From NCBI GenBank assembly GCA_902472555.1, contig CABROF010000049.1:1-17684 (forward strand): a stretch of DNA of 17,684 nt. Reading direction: 5' to 3'. The first letter of the stretch is position 1; each line of letters opens with the position of its first letter. The notes under the pieces were generated by a model that ran no database searches, was not told the DNA's origin, and saw only the letters and a program-made list of their open reading frames with translations. Source of the DNA: UMGS1851 sp900555605. Lineage in GTDB: Bacteria > Bacillota > Clostridia > UBA1212 > UBA1255. The translations under genes and the position numbers were made by a program. Shown here piece by piece: positions 1 to 6,861 of the stretch.

Positions 1-676
1 TATGTTCGTCCCGACTGCCATGATTGTCCTGAATATGTACTGCCAGCAGCTTTTCCCCTAAAGCGGTAATTTCCTGATACTGATCGGCGCCTCTCATATG
101 GCCGTGCCCGATATCCCAGCAAGCCTTCAGCAGAGGATGATCCGCTGCATCTAAAAATTCCGCCATTTCCGCGCCGGTCATAAAAAAGCAGCGCTTTCCC
201 ATATTGCCCTCTGCACTATTCTCGATCAGAACGCTGACATTATGCTTTTCCATCTCAGGATACAGCTGTCTGTAAAAATCCAAATTTTCCTGAAAATATT
301 TTTCTAAATCACAGGGATATTCCAGTCTTTCTGTATAACCGGGATGCATGACCAAGGCAGGGATTCCAAGCTTGCCGCAGGCTTCAATAGAACGTTTTGC
401 AGCCAACATTCCGGCCGTATGATCGACATTCGGATTCAGCGGATTGTAATTGGGCGCATGGGCCTGTACAAAAGAAAATCCCAGCCGGTCGGCTGCCTCT
501 CCTGCCGCCTCTACCTGACGATGCCAGTCTTCTCCCAAAAAGGGGGAACCCGGGTACAAAAGGTCATAAAAGCTATAATCTAAAAGCTGAAATCCGGTCC
601 CTTCATAACAGCATACCGCTTCAGCCGGAGTCTGGGTAAACGCATATACCTCGCCAATGGTAGTCGCAATTTTCAT
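1..676 (-). CDS. Sugar phosphate isomerase/epimerase-like TIM-barrel protein (C-terminus beyond window)
   Basis: My own minus-strand translation gives 225 residues from an ATG at 676 with no stop before the window edge, so the gene is partial at its 3' end. It resembles the AP-endonuclease-2/xylose-isomerase-like family, whose members isomerise or epimerise sugars or inositol derivatives through a divalent metal. Visible family marks are QAHAP (H73), MHPG (H111), LIEN (E152), the WDIGHGH stretch (D188, H191) and VHIQDN (H214, D217). E152, D188 and H214 fit the usual metal ligands. The start MKIATTIGEVY is preceded by a good Shine-Dalgarno (AGGATGGGG). No signal peptide is visible, so it is probably cytosolic. 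The substrate cannot be told from the sequence. It lies downstream of and co-directional with the CotH gene, but has its own 172-bp upstream region. Confidence 0.85.
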   Translation of the reverse strand, partial: MKIATTIGEVYAFTQTPAEAVCCYEGTGFQLLDYSFYDLLYPGSPFLGEDWHRQVEAAGEAADRLGFSFVQAHAPNYNPLNPNVDHTAGMLAAKRSIEACGKLGIPALVMHPGYTERLEYPCDLEKYFQENLDFYRQLYPEMEKHNVSVLIENSAEGNMGKRCFFMTGAEMAEFLDAADHPLLKACWDIGHGHMRGADQYQEITALGEKLLAVHIQDNHGSRDEH

Positions 677-713
677 AAAATGCCCCATCCTTTTCTTAAG
701 CCAATGAATCGGT

Positions 714-737
714 TTCGGCTTTGCCGAACGCTCGTTC
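714..737 (-). promoter_or_regulatory. Two overlapping stem-loops in the leader of the TIM-barrel gene
   Basis: On the minus strand the leader contains TTCGGC-AAA-GCCGAA (714-728), a 6-bp stem. It overlaps GAACG-AG-CGTTC (726-737), and the shared TTC/GTTC bases mean the two cannot form at once. The start codon is about 37 bases downstream. The sequence shows the dyads; any regulatory role is inference. No U-tract follows. Confidence 0.3.
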
Positions 738-762
738 ACCGTAAGGAATAAATTCCCATATA

Positions 763-794
763 AAAAGATTATCTTTTACACTATGCTTTCGCAA
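763..794 (-). promoter_or_regulatory. Weak candidate promoter with an operator-like dyad
   Basis: On the minus strand there is TTGCGA (789-794), a 17-base spacer, then TAATCT (766-771), which is a weak sigma-A match. The -10 lies inside a perfect 7-1-7 inverted repeat, AAAAGAT-t-ATCTTTT (763-777 on the plus strand). This could be an operator for the TIM-barrel gene, or only AT-rich symmetry. Confidence 0.3.
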
Positions 795-809
795 AAATAT
801 ATTTTCAGA

Positions 810-833
810 GGCGGTATAAAAGATACGGCCGCC
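810..833 (-). terminator. Weak candidate terminator after the CotH gene
   Basis: On the minus strand, 16-39 bases beyond the CotH stop, GGCG and GTAT can pair with ATAC and CGCC around a CTTTT loop with a 3-base bulge. A T-rich stretch follows only after about seven bases (near 793-805). The stem is imperfect and the U-tract is displaced, so it may not work as a terminator. Confidence 0.3.
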
Positions 834-848
834 GTCAGAAAACCACCG

Positions 849-2708
849 CTACAATAAGCTGACCAGCTTCAGAAAATAGCCGTCTGCTCCGCTGCGTTCC
901 CGTGCCCATGTAAGTAAAGAGTCAGAGCCCAATATCGCATTCTGCCACGTACTGAAATCCGTCGTCGCCGTCCACGGATAAGTACCGAAATTCTTGTTCA
1001 TATACGGTTCCATCTCCCATTTGACAGCATTCATGCTGTCTTTGATCAGGCGTACAAGCCGCTCCGGAGGCCAGATTTCAACTGCCAGCTGTCGGCAATA
1101 TTCTTTAAAATTATTTAAAAAGGTTTCATTCAGAAGACAAAAGGCAAATAGCCCCTGCAGGTAAAGAGAATCCGGATAGGAATGCTCCGCAGTACTCGGA
1201 TAACCGGACAGCATAGACGGAAGCTGCCGGTAATTCCACAGCATAAACCGGATATTGTCGGAATCAGCTCTGGTATACAATTCCACAGGATTTTCTGCTA
1301 CGGTTCCGATGACATAACGAGAAAGGCCGAGATCCATATCTTTAAACAGGAACCGCCATCTTCCGTCCGCCGCCTTCGCGTCCGCATACTGTCCAGGAGA
1401 ATACCCGGCATATCTCCAGAGCTTAACATTGTTATGCGGCCAGTCCGTATTGCATAAAAAGAGATTCACAGCACAGTACTGCATAAAATTATCAAGATCA
1501 ATATAACGGGAGACCTCGTCGTATGTATAGCGTCCGTTCAGGATTCCCTGCATCAGCTGTGTAAAATTTTCTAATTCTCCCTCCGGTCCGTCATCCTGTA
1601 CAAGATAAAACCAAGTTCCGTCATACCGTCCGCCGCGCGTCGCATCCAGTTCAGACGAAAGCACTGCAATCCCCGCTTCGTCCTCAATGTCATATACATT
1701 TTGGATATACTTATTATTCTGTGTCTCCCGCATATTCAGAAGACCGTAATATTCTCCGTTTAAAAACACCACCGCCGGACGGTATGCCATATTATCCACC
1801 CTCGGCGCAGCCTCATCCGCAATCAAATGTGCCAAGCCGTCCCGCAGAAACGTCGCGCGCTCCGGATCTGCCCCTGTAAAAACAGCATCATTTCCGCCGT
1901 TTCGCAGAACAAAGCTGTCATACTCCTGCAAAACGGTTCCGTCTGCCTTCAGCCTGCCGGGAAAAAGTGCGTAATGAAATTTTCCTGCACCGTCGTAACA
2001 ATCCTTTTCGAAAAAATCAGACTTCCGGGCTGTTATGCGAAACGACTTCTGCACCATTCCTCTGGAGCTTCCTCCAAACAGCCGAATCGCCGCATCCTGA
2101 TCAATTGCCAGACTGCCGTCGGCTTCAAACAGCTCCACATGAACGGGACGGTCCCATTCCTTTCCCTTATTCTGTGTATTATTCGGATGTAAAATGCCGA
2201 TTGACTCATAGCTCAGATTCTGATCGTCTGTCACAAGGGAAATCACCGGCAGCTTAAACCGGTCGATTCCGTAGCTGCTCTGTATATAAGTCGCAGTTGC
2301 AATCTGCCCTACCATGTCCCCATTGGAATCAAAACAGGCGGCGCGCAGAACCGTGACGCTGACATTATCGTCTCCGGACCTGAACTGTGTACGGACCGCC
2401 TGTGCATGAGGCAGCAGAATTTCTCCGCCATCGTATCTCCAGGAGGCAATATTCGGTTCGCTTCCGTTAAACGTGCAGCGAATTTCATAGCCTCGGGCGG
2501 CAAACGCGTTGGGCAAAGATATCGTCACAGTCATATGATCCTTAAAAAAACCGCCTAAACTTGAAAAAACCGGTTTTACGCCATCAATCACCGATCCGAA
2601 ATTTCCGGTGCCGTCACCGATCTTGTAGGAATCCCCCTGATTGCAGCCGAACAGCGCAAAAAATGCAGCCATACACACCACACAGATCAGAAGCCATTTT
2701 TTTCCCAT
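849..2708 (-). CDS. CotH kinase family lipoprotein with CHB/HexA C-terminal-like domain
   Basis: A 619-residue predicted lipoprotein. An N-terminal hydrophobic segment ends in L19-F20-G21-C22, so it should be exported and lipid-anchored at C22; F at -2 is a slightly unusual lipobox. Residues about 55-142 look like the chitobiase/beta-hexosaminidase C-terminal domain (YEIRCTFNGSEPN, then ATATYI). The CotH-type atypical protein kinase domain follows from about 150: a GEYYGLLNMRE segment (about 318-328), N420-T-D followed by N426-N427 (the N-x-D...N pattern), and FKDMDLGL (455-462), the D-x-D metal-binding type motif. CotH in Bacillus phosphorylates spore-coat proteins; many clostridial homologues are secreted lipoproteins of unknown target. 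The start has a good GGGTGAGG site. It is transcribed alone, away from the plus-strand gene at 2986. Family assignment is firm; substrate and any link to sporulation are inference. Confidence 0.88.
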   Translation of the reverse strand: MGKKWLLICVVCMAAFFALFGCNQGDSYKIGDGTGNFGSVIDGVKPVFSSLGGFFKDHMTVTISLPNAFAARGYEIRCTFNGSEPNIASWRYDGGEILLPHAQAVRTQFRSGDDNVSVTVLRAACFDSNGDMVGQIATATYIQSSYGIDRFKLPVISLVTDDQNLSYESIGILHPNNTQNKGKEWDRPVHVELFEADGSLAIDQDAAIRLFGGSSRGMVQKSFRITARKSDFFEKDCYDGAGKFHYALFPGRLKADGTVLQEYDSFVLRNGGNDAVFTGADPERATFLRDGLAHLIADEAAPRVDNMAYRPAVVFLNGEYYGLLNMRETQNNKYIQNVYDIEDEAGIAVLSSELDATRGGRYDGTWFYLVQDDGPEGELENFTQLMQGILNGRYTYDEVSRYIDLDNFMQYCAVNLFLCNTDWPHNNVKLWRYAGYSPGQYADAKAADGRWRFLFKDMDLGLSRYVIGTVAENPVELYTRADSDNIRFMLWNYRQLPSMLSGYPSTAEHSYPDSLYLQGLFAFCLLNETFLNNFKEYCRQLAVEIWPPERLVRLIKDSMNAVKWEMEPYMNKNFGTYPWTATTDFSTWQNAILGSDSLLTWARERSGADGYFLKLVSLL

Positions 2709-2778
2709 TTATGCCTCACCCTTTATTTCAAAACCTCAGAAAGCCGTTATGATTCCGGTTCCAATACAGCACTGCTTT

Positions 2779-2815
2779 TGTATATAATCATATCAATTTA
2801 TATCAAAAACCGCAA
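2779..2815 (-). promoter_or_regulatory. Candidate sigma-A promoter for the CotH gene
   Basis: On the minus strand there is TTGCGG (2810-2815), exactly 17 bases, then TATGAT (2787-2792, five of six bases of TATAAT). An overlapping alternative is TTGATA (2801-2806), 16 bases, TATACA (2779-2784). Both point toward the CotH start about 70-80 bases away. The rest of the 277-bp divergent intergenic region is AT-rich with no other clear feature. Confidence 0.5.
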
Positions 2816-2912
2816 TTATTTTTTCAATGTACAGCCTGCAGAAAGAAATTTCTGTTTTGCGGGATAAAACATAAAGCTGTATTTTAAAAACGCGGCAGGA
2901 AATTCCACCCTG

Positions 2913-2921
2913 TGGTAAAAT
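2913..2921 (+). promoter_or_regulatory. Weak extended -10 candidate for the 2986 gene
   Basis: TGG followed by TAAAAT (2916-2921) forms an extended -10-like element 65 bases before the start codon. No convincing -35 is seen 16-18 bases upstream. Confidence 0.25.
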
Positions 2922-2985
2922 AAAAAAGATTCTATATATCTGCACGGCAAGAGCAAGAGAGGGAGAAGGAGAAGGAGACCGTACC

Positions 2986-3444
2986 ATGAACGTTTTGAAA
3001 GAAATTGCAATCATTTTATCAGTCTGTCTGGTGGGCTGCATTGCTGGATATCTTCTATATCTGCAGAAACGCAGGCACCGTGCACGGCAGTACCAGGCGT
3101 CCTATCGGCTGCTCCGGCAGGAAGATTATTCCCAGGCGCTCTGTACGCTCCGTGCCGGAAATGCTGCTCCACTGACAGAACAGCTGCTGATGATGAAACA
3201 GAAAATACAGCAGCTGTTCCGGCAGCTTGATGCCGCCCCCCATCTGCAAGCCGTATTTTCTGCACAACTCAAACAGAGCAGGGAGACTCCTGTCACTGCG
3301 CTGGTGATCTATCTGCGTTTGATTGCAGACCGGACGGCAGCCGACCTTGCTCCCCGGACCGCGCCTTGTCTCCGGCTGGCAGAGGAAATCGAAGCATTTG
3401 TCCTTCAAAAAATTGCAGAATATACTAAAAAGCAGCAAATTTAA
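2986..3444 (+). CDS. Unknown small membrane-anchored protein
   Basis: A 152-residue protein I do not recognise. It has one strong N-terminal hydrophobic segment (about residues 7-26, IAIILSV through YLLYLQ) followed by QKRRHRAR, a positive stop-transfer stretch. This predicts an N-out, C-in single-pass protein with a cytosolic tail. The rest is predicted helical and rich in Gln, Leu and Ala (QLLMMKQKIQQLFRQL at about 66-81), so it may form a helical bundle or short coiled coil. The start is supported by a purine-rich tract (2955-2980) with repeated GGAGAA and a GGAG core about 8 bases from the ATG. It precedes the A24 peptidase on the same strand by 91 bp. That region has its own promoter-like sequence, so co-function is only possible, not shown. 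Confidence 0.7.
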   Translation: MNVLKEIAIILSVCLVGCIAGYLLYLQKRRHRARQYQASYRLLRQEDYSQALCTLRAGNAAPLTEQLLMMKQKIQQLFRQLDAAPHLQAVFSAQLKQSRETPVTALVIYLRLIADRTAADLAPRTAPCLRLAEEIEAFVLQKIAEYTKKQQI

Positions 3445-3446
3445 TT

Positions 3447-3479
3447 TCATATGCCATATTTCCCGGGAAATATATATGA
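3447..3479 (+). promoter_or_regulatory. 18-bp perfect palindrome with extended arms, operator-like
   Basis: ATATTTCCCGGGAAATAT (3456-3473) is a perfect palindrome. Outside it, TCATAT (3447-3452) and ATATGA (3474-3479) are also complementary, with a 3-base GCC bulge on the left. It directly abuts the -35 region of the TATAAT box at 3494. There is no T-tract after it, so an operator is more likely than a terminator. Confidence 0.5.
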
Positions 3480-3490
3480 TATCTTCTGTA

Positions 3491-3516
3491 TGATATAATC
3501 CTGTATGCAAATACAG
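3491..3516 (+). promoter_or_regulatory. Extended -10 promoter and leader hairpin for the prepilin peptidase gene
   Basis: TGA-TATAAT (3491-3499) is a perfect extended -10 element. The -35 position is weak (TATATA, 3471-3476) and overlaps the palindrome. Just downstream, CTGTAT-GCAA-ATACAG (3501-3516) forms a 6-bp stem with a GCAA loop at about the expected transcript start. The Shine-Dalgarno GGAGG (3521-3525) follows at once. Confidence 0.55.
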
Positions 3517-3535
3517 CATCGGAGGATAAAAGCAA

Positions 3536-4186
3536 ATGACCGTCTCATGGAACATTACCGTTTCTTTCTGGACAGCCACAGCAGCATGCGGAATACTCTG
3601 CAGTCTGGCTTCCTGTCTATTTTTCATCTGCCTCTATCCGTTTCCGCGAAATATGCACCGTACCGCATTCCGGACTTCATTGGCACCCTTTGCGGCGGCC
3701 GCGGCGGCAGGCGGTGTGCTGGGGATTTTATGTATCACCTGCCGGGGACTGCGTATGGATACCATTTTCTTCTGCATTGCAGCCAGTCTCTTGTCTGCCA
3801 TTACAGCAATTGACCTATCTACACTGCAGATCCCGAATCGCGGGACAGCGGCCTTGTTTTTTTTAGCGATCTGCAATGCGGCAGCCTTTTCAGCAGCAGA
3901 AGAAGGAGTCACCCTTGCGGGCCGTGTAATCGGCTTTGCGGCAGCAGTCATGCCCTTTGTCATTCCGGTTTTTCTTACCCGCTCCATGGGTGCCGGCGAT
4001 CTGAAGCTTATGGCCGTATGCGGCTTTCTTGTCGGCTGGCCGTCCATTTTGACGCTGCTGACCTGGACCTTTTTTCTCAGCAGCGCGGCCGCGCTGCTGA
4101 TCATTCTTCCGGTTCGCCGTTCCCGCAAAGCGCTGCTCCCCTTTGCACCCTTTATCATGGCAGGCACAATGATTGCGCTGCTATAG
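3536..4186 (+). CDS. A24-family prepilin peptidase (type IV leader peptidase type)
   Basis: A 216-residue polytopic membrane protein of the A24 aspartic peptidase family, which cleaves the leader of type IV prepilins or Tad/competence pseudopilins at the inner face of the membrane. Both catalytic aspartates are present: D93 in AIDLSTLQIPN and D155 in MGAGDLKLMA (the GxGD motif). About seven hydrophobic segments cover most of its length. It has neither the N-terminal methylase region nor the two CxxC pairs of full PilD, so it matches the short single-domain form. Start: ATG with GGAGG ten bases upstream. No pilin, ATPase or secretin-like gene lies nearby, so it probably serves a pilus system encoded elsewhere. 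Its TAG stop overlaps the stop of the convergent recombinase gene. Confidence 0.88.
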   Translation: MTVSWNITVSFWTATAACGILCSLASCLFFICLYPFPRNMHRTAFRTSLAPFAAAAAAGGVLGILCITCRGLRMDTIFFCIAASLLSAITAIDLSTLQIPNRGTAALFFLAICNAAAFSAAEEGVTLAGRVIGFAAAVMPFVIPVFLTRSMGAGDLKLMAVCGFLVGWPSILTLLTWTFFLSSAAALLIILPVRRSRKALLPFAPFIMAGTMIALL

Positions 4187-5788
4187 CTGTGCCGCCGGGT
4201 CCGGCAGCGGATATTCCGCACAAAATTTACAGTGCAGAATCAGTCTGTCGCCGCGGGGCTCCAAAAATGCTGCCGTATGAAGCAGCAGCTGGCGAAGAAA
4301 TTTGAAATATCGTTCCGGATCCTCAGCGTACAGGCCGCTGCGCAGATAGGAGGTACCCTGCGCAAAAACCTCCTGTATCGTAAAATGCATTAAGCTTTTT
4401 TCATATTCCCGGATCCGCTCCATATCATTGCGCATTTTCTCTGCTTTTTTTTCACAGTCTTCATTGAATTTTTCAAACATCTGAAGAGAGATTCTGCCTT
4501 CAAGCCGATCCGTGTACAGAAGCTCCTGTTTTTTTTTCAGCAGCTCTAATTTTGCCTGCAGCGAGCAAAGCATCTGTCCGGGATCGCCGCCGCGCAGCAT
4601 AAGATTCATATGGATTCCGTTCAGCCCTCGGTACGGCGCCGAAGCACCGGATTGCACGGATACCTGCTGGCCGGCAAAATCCGGATGCGTATATAAATAA
4701 GATTCCATCTCTTCAAGGAGGGCTTCCGTCACGGCATGCAGTACCGCCGCCCCATCTACATAATGACGTCCGCATGCATCTTTTCCGAATTTTGCGTAAC
4801 GAGAGCAGATATATCCAAAGGCCCCCCGCTCCTTGCGGGCATACATGGGTGCGCCGCACGCGCTGCAGCGAAGCAGCCCCTTCAGCACTGGGATCTCTGT
4901 TTTATAGTTACCGCTGCCGCGCCTGCGGCGGTTGCGAATCGCACAAACCTCCTCAAACTGTGTTTGTGAAATAATCGGTTCATGGGTTCCGCCGGTAATC
5001 ACCCACCTCGATTCAGGCAGCATGCGTTTCTTTTTATTTTTATAGCTGATTTTTTCACTGACCCCCTGAATCGTGTCCCCTAAATATACGCGATTGGACA
5101 GGATCCGCCGGATTGTACTTTCATTCCAGCGTCCGGACTGGCTCCGTGCAGGATCCGGAGGCGGCAATTTTTTTGCGTTCAGCAGCGCCGCAATCCGTTT
5201 ATATCCCATTTCGCTGCAGTACATATCGTAAATCGCCTGCACCACCGCCGCCTCATCCGGATAAATTTCTAATTTTCCTTTTGTGCCTTCTATCTTTCGA
5301 TATCCGTACGGGGCATTGCCTACATATTCGCCCCGCTCAATTTTATGCCGGAGGTTCGCCCGAATTTTACGCGAAATATCCATGACATACCGTTCGTTGT
5401 ACCAGCTGTCGATTCCGACAGTTTCTGCATCGCGTTCGCTGTCGTACCGGCCGTCATAGGTAAGCACTCTTACACCGCACTCCTGCAGAAAATCCAGAAA
5501 CAGCAGCGTAAGCGCATTGCTTCGGCCGAGTCTGGATAAATCCTTCAGCAGCAGGATATCAATGATATGTGCCTGCGCATCCGCCCGGAGCTGCAGGATG
5601 CCGGGCCGTTCGAAGGTCGTTCCGGAAATGTTATTATCACAGTATTGCGCTACAATCTCACCTAAGTTCTGCTGCCGCACGTACGCAGTCAGCAGGCTGA
5701 GCTGTGTTTCTATTGTTTCATACCGTTCTCCGTTGTCATCTCTGCTCTCACGGACATAAATCCCCACTTTGCTGCCGGTATTACTCAT
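4181..5788 (-). CDS. Large serine recombinase
   Basis: A 535-residue recombinase of the large serine integrase type, which cuts and rejoins att sites through a Ser-DNA bond. Domains in order: resolvase catalytic domain (1 to about 150) with Y11-V-R13-E-S15 (S15 nucleophile), ERPG (60-63) and KDLSRLGRS (R86, R89); recombinase domain (about 155-280) opening with NAPYGYRK; zinc ribbon with C308, C311, C328 and C339; and a charged coiled-coil region (about 410-470, LELLKKKQELL and on). All catalytic residues are present, so it looks intact. The ATG lies inside the end of the 63-residue ORF (ATGAGTAA overlap), with AAGGGAG as Shine-Dalgarno. It sits alone between aroE and the prepilin peptidase gene with no other mobile-element genes. 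It may be a remnant or minimal element, or a chromosomal inversion/excision enzyme; I found no matching att repeats. Confidence 0.92.
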   Translation of the reverse strand: MSNTGSKVGIYVRESRDDNGERYETIETQLSLLTAYVRQQNLGEIVAQYCDNNISGTTFERPGILQLRADAQAHIIDILLLKDLSRLGRSNALTLLFLDFLQECGVRVLTYDGRYDSERDAETVGIDSWYNERYVMDISRKIRANLRHKIERGEYVGNAPYGYRKIEGTKGKLEIYPDEAAVVQAIYDMYCSEMGYKRIAALLNAKKLPPPDPARSQSGRWNESTIRRILSNRVYLGDTIQGVSEKISYKNKKKRMLPESRWVITGGTHEPIISQTQFEEVCAIRNRRRRGSGNYKTEIPVLKGLLRCSACGAPMYARKERGAFGYICSRYAKFGKDACGRHYVDGAAVLHAVTEALLEEMESYLYTHPDFAGQQVSVQSGASAPYRGLNGIHMNLMLRGGDPGQMLCSLQAKLELLKKKQELLYTDRLEGRISLQMFEKFNEDCEKKAEKMRNDMERIREYEKSLMHFTIQEVFAQGTSYLRSGLYAEDPERYFKFLRQLLLHTAAFLEPRGDRLILHCKFCAEYPLPDPAAQL

Positions 5789-5972
5789 GTCCGCCGCTCC
5801 CTTCCGTCTGCAGCAGATCCGCGCGGCTTTCAGGCCGCGTCTCTCCGCAGGGAATAATCAAGCCGGCATCCATACACATCTGTACAAAGATGCGAATCAC
5901 GGCCTCCAGCTTCAGACCCTCTCCTTCCTTGGCGTACCGCCGTTCTACAATGCGATATTCCGTTATACTCAC
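5781..5972 (-). CDS. Unknown 63-residue protein coupled to the recombinase
   Basis: A small ORF starting at GTG 5972 (MSITEYRIVERRYAKEGEG...) and ending in TAA at 5781-5783, which overlaps the recombinase ATG by 8 bases. An upstream in-frame GTG at 5981 exists, but it lies right against the Shine-Dalgarno (GGAAGG), whereas the GTG at 5972 has about 9 bases of spacing, so I chose the latter. The middle (KLEAVIRIFVQMCMDAGLI) is an amphipathic to hydrophobic helix, too polar to be a clear membrane anchor; the tail is acidic and polar. I do not recognise a family. The overlap implies coupled translation, so it may be an accessory or directionality factor of the recombinase, but that is inference. 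Confidence 0.6.
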   Translation of the reverse strand: MSITEYRIVERRYAKEGEGLKLEAVIRIFVQMCMDAGLIIPCGETRPESRADLLQTEGSGGHE

Positions 5973-6010
5973 ACAAAACACACCCTTCCATTCTGCAGTG
6001 CTCTGTGTTT

Positions 6011-6039
6011 ATTATATTCAAGGAAAGTCGAATCAATAA
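6011..6039 (-). promoter_or_regulatory. Candidate promoter for the recombinase module
   Basis: On the minus strand there is a perfect TATAAT (6011-6016), with TTATTG 17 bases upstream (6034-6039) or TTGATT at 14 bases (6031-6036). The -35 is poor. It overlaps the aroE stop codon, so the module could be transcribed on its own as well as by read-through from the aro operon. No terminator-like hairpin separates it from aroE. Confidence 0.45.
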
Positions 6040-6812
6040 ATTGTCCGAATAATATCTGCAATCACCGATTCGTCGATGCAGCAGCCCGTAAAATATTCCG
6101 CCGATTCTTTTGCTTGGGCGACCAGCATGGAAAGGCCGTTGACAAACGGAATGCCGCGTGCCGCAGCATCTTTGAGCAGCAAGGTCTCGGCAGGGTTATA
6201 GATCAAATCCATTACCCCGGACAGACAGGGGAAGCGGTCCAGATCCACAAGCCGTTCCTCCGCCCGGGGATACATGCCCACAGGCGTGGTATTGATCAGA
6301 ATATCCGCCTGACTGTAATTTACCACGTTCTCATAATTCACCGGACCGCGCCGGGATACGATGATCACTTCTCCGGCACCTAAGTCCCGGGCCGCCGCCG
6401 AAACCACGGAAGAAACGCCGCCGCTTCCCAGCACCAGTACAAGCCGGCCGGAAAAAGAAATCCCTCCATAGGCAGACATATAGCAAAATCCGTAATAGTC
6501 CGTATTATGGCCGTATAAAGAGCCGTCCGGGCGGACGCAGATCGTATTCACACTTTGCAGCCGCGCAGCCTTTTCCGACAGAACGCTGCAGTAGGCCAAT
6601 ACTTTCTTTTTATAGGGAATCGTTACATTCAGCCCCGAAAAGACACGCCTGCCAAAAAAAGCGTCCAATTGATCCTCTGCTTCATCAAAAAGCACATATG
6701 AATATGGACTGCACAGCATTTTATCCGCCAGCCACTGTCCAAGCTTTTGATGAATCTTCGGTGACAGGCTGTGAGAAAGGCCGCACCCCAGCAAACCAAA
6801 ACCCTTTTCCAT
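6033..6812 (-). CDS. aroE: Shikimate dehydrogenase
   Basis: A 259-residue cytosolic enzyme that reduces 3-dehydroshikimate to shikimate with NADPH. The substrate-binding domain shows GLSHSLSP (S13, S15, S17), NVTIPYK (catalytic K68) and GHNTD (catalytic D105). The nucleotide-binding domain has GSGGVSS (129-135) and VSRR, the usual place for NADP 2'-phosphate recognition, then INTTPVGMYP and the final GLSMLVAQA segment. The linker between VSRR and the NTTPVGM motif is short compared with E. coli AroE. The frame is open 21 codons further up into pheA. The ATG at 6812 is preferred because it starts the conserved GFGLLG strand and has GGAGGAG 8-10 bases ahead. It is the last gene of the aro operon, 49 bp after pheA. 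Confidence 0.93.
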   Translation of the reverse strand: MEKGFGLLGCGLSHSLSPKIHQKLGQWLADKMLCSPYSYVLFDEAEDQLDAFFGRRVFSGLNVTIPYKKKVLAYCSVLSEKAARLQSVNTICVRPDGSLYGHNTDYYGFCYMSAYGGISFSGRLVLVLGSGGVSSVVSAAARDLGAGEVIIVSRRGPVNYENVVNYSQADILINTTPVGMYPRAEERLVDLDRFPCLSGVMDLIYNPAETLLLKDAAARGIPFVNGLSMLVAQAKESAEYFTGCCIDESVIADIIRTIY

Positions 6813-6861
6813 GGATAGGACTCTCCTCCGCACTTCTATTTTTCCGATAGATCCAGTCCGG

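Noticed and set aside
2793..3041. Minus-strand open frames of 64-84 codons across the region before the 2986 gene
   Set aside because: They overlap the CotH promoter region and the start of the plus-strand gene, have no spaced Shine-Dalgarno and show no recognisable protein features.
3634..4221. A 195-codon minus-strand frame opposite the prepilin peptidase
   Set aside because: It is antisense to a gene with clear catalytic motifs; its Arg/Ala/Lys-rich product is typical of a shadow frame.
4181..6040. att site repeats flanking the recombinase
   Set aside because: I compared the two ends by eye and found no shared stretch longer than a few bases; it cannot be resolved without an empty-site genome.
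5769..6383. A 204-codon plus-strand frame opposite the small ORF and aroE
   Set aside because: It covers aroE, whose motifs are unmistakable on the minus strand, and has no family resemblance.
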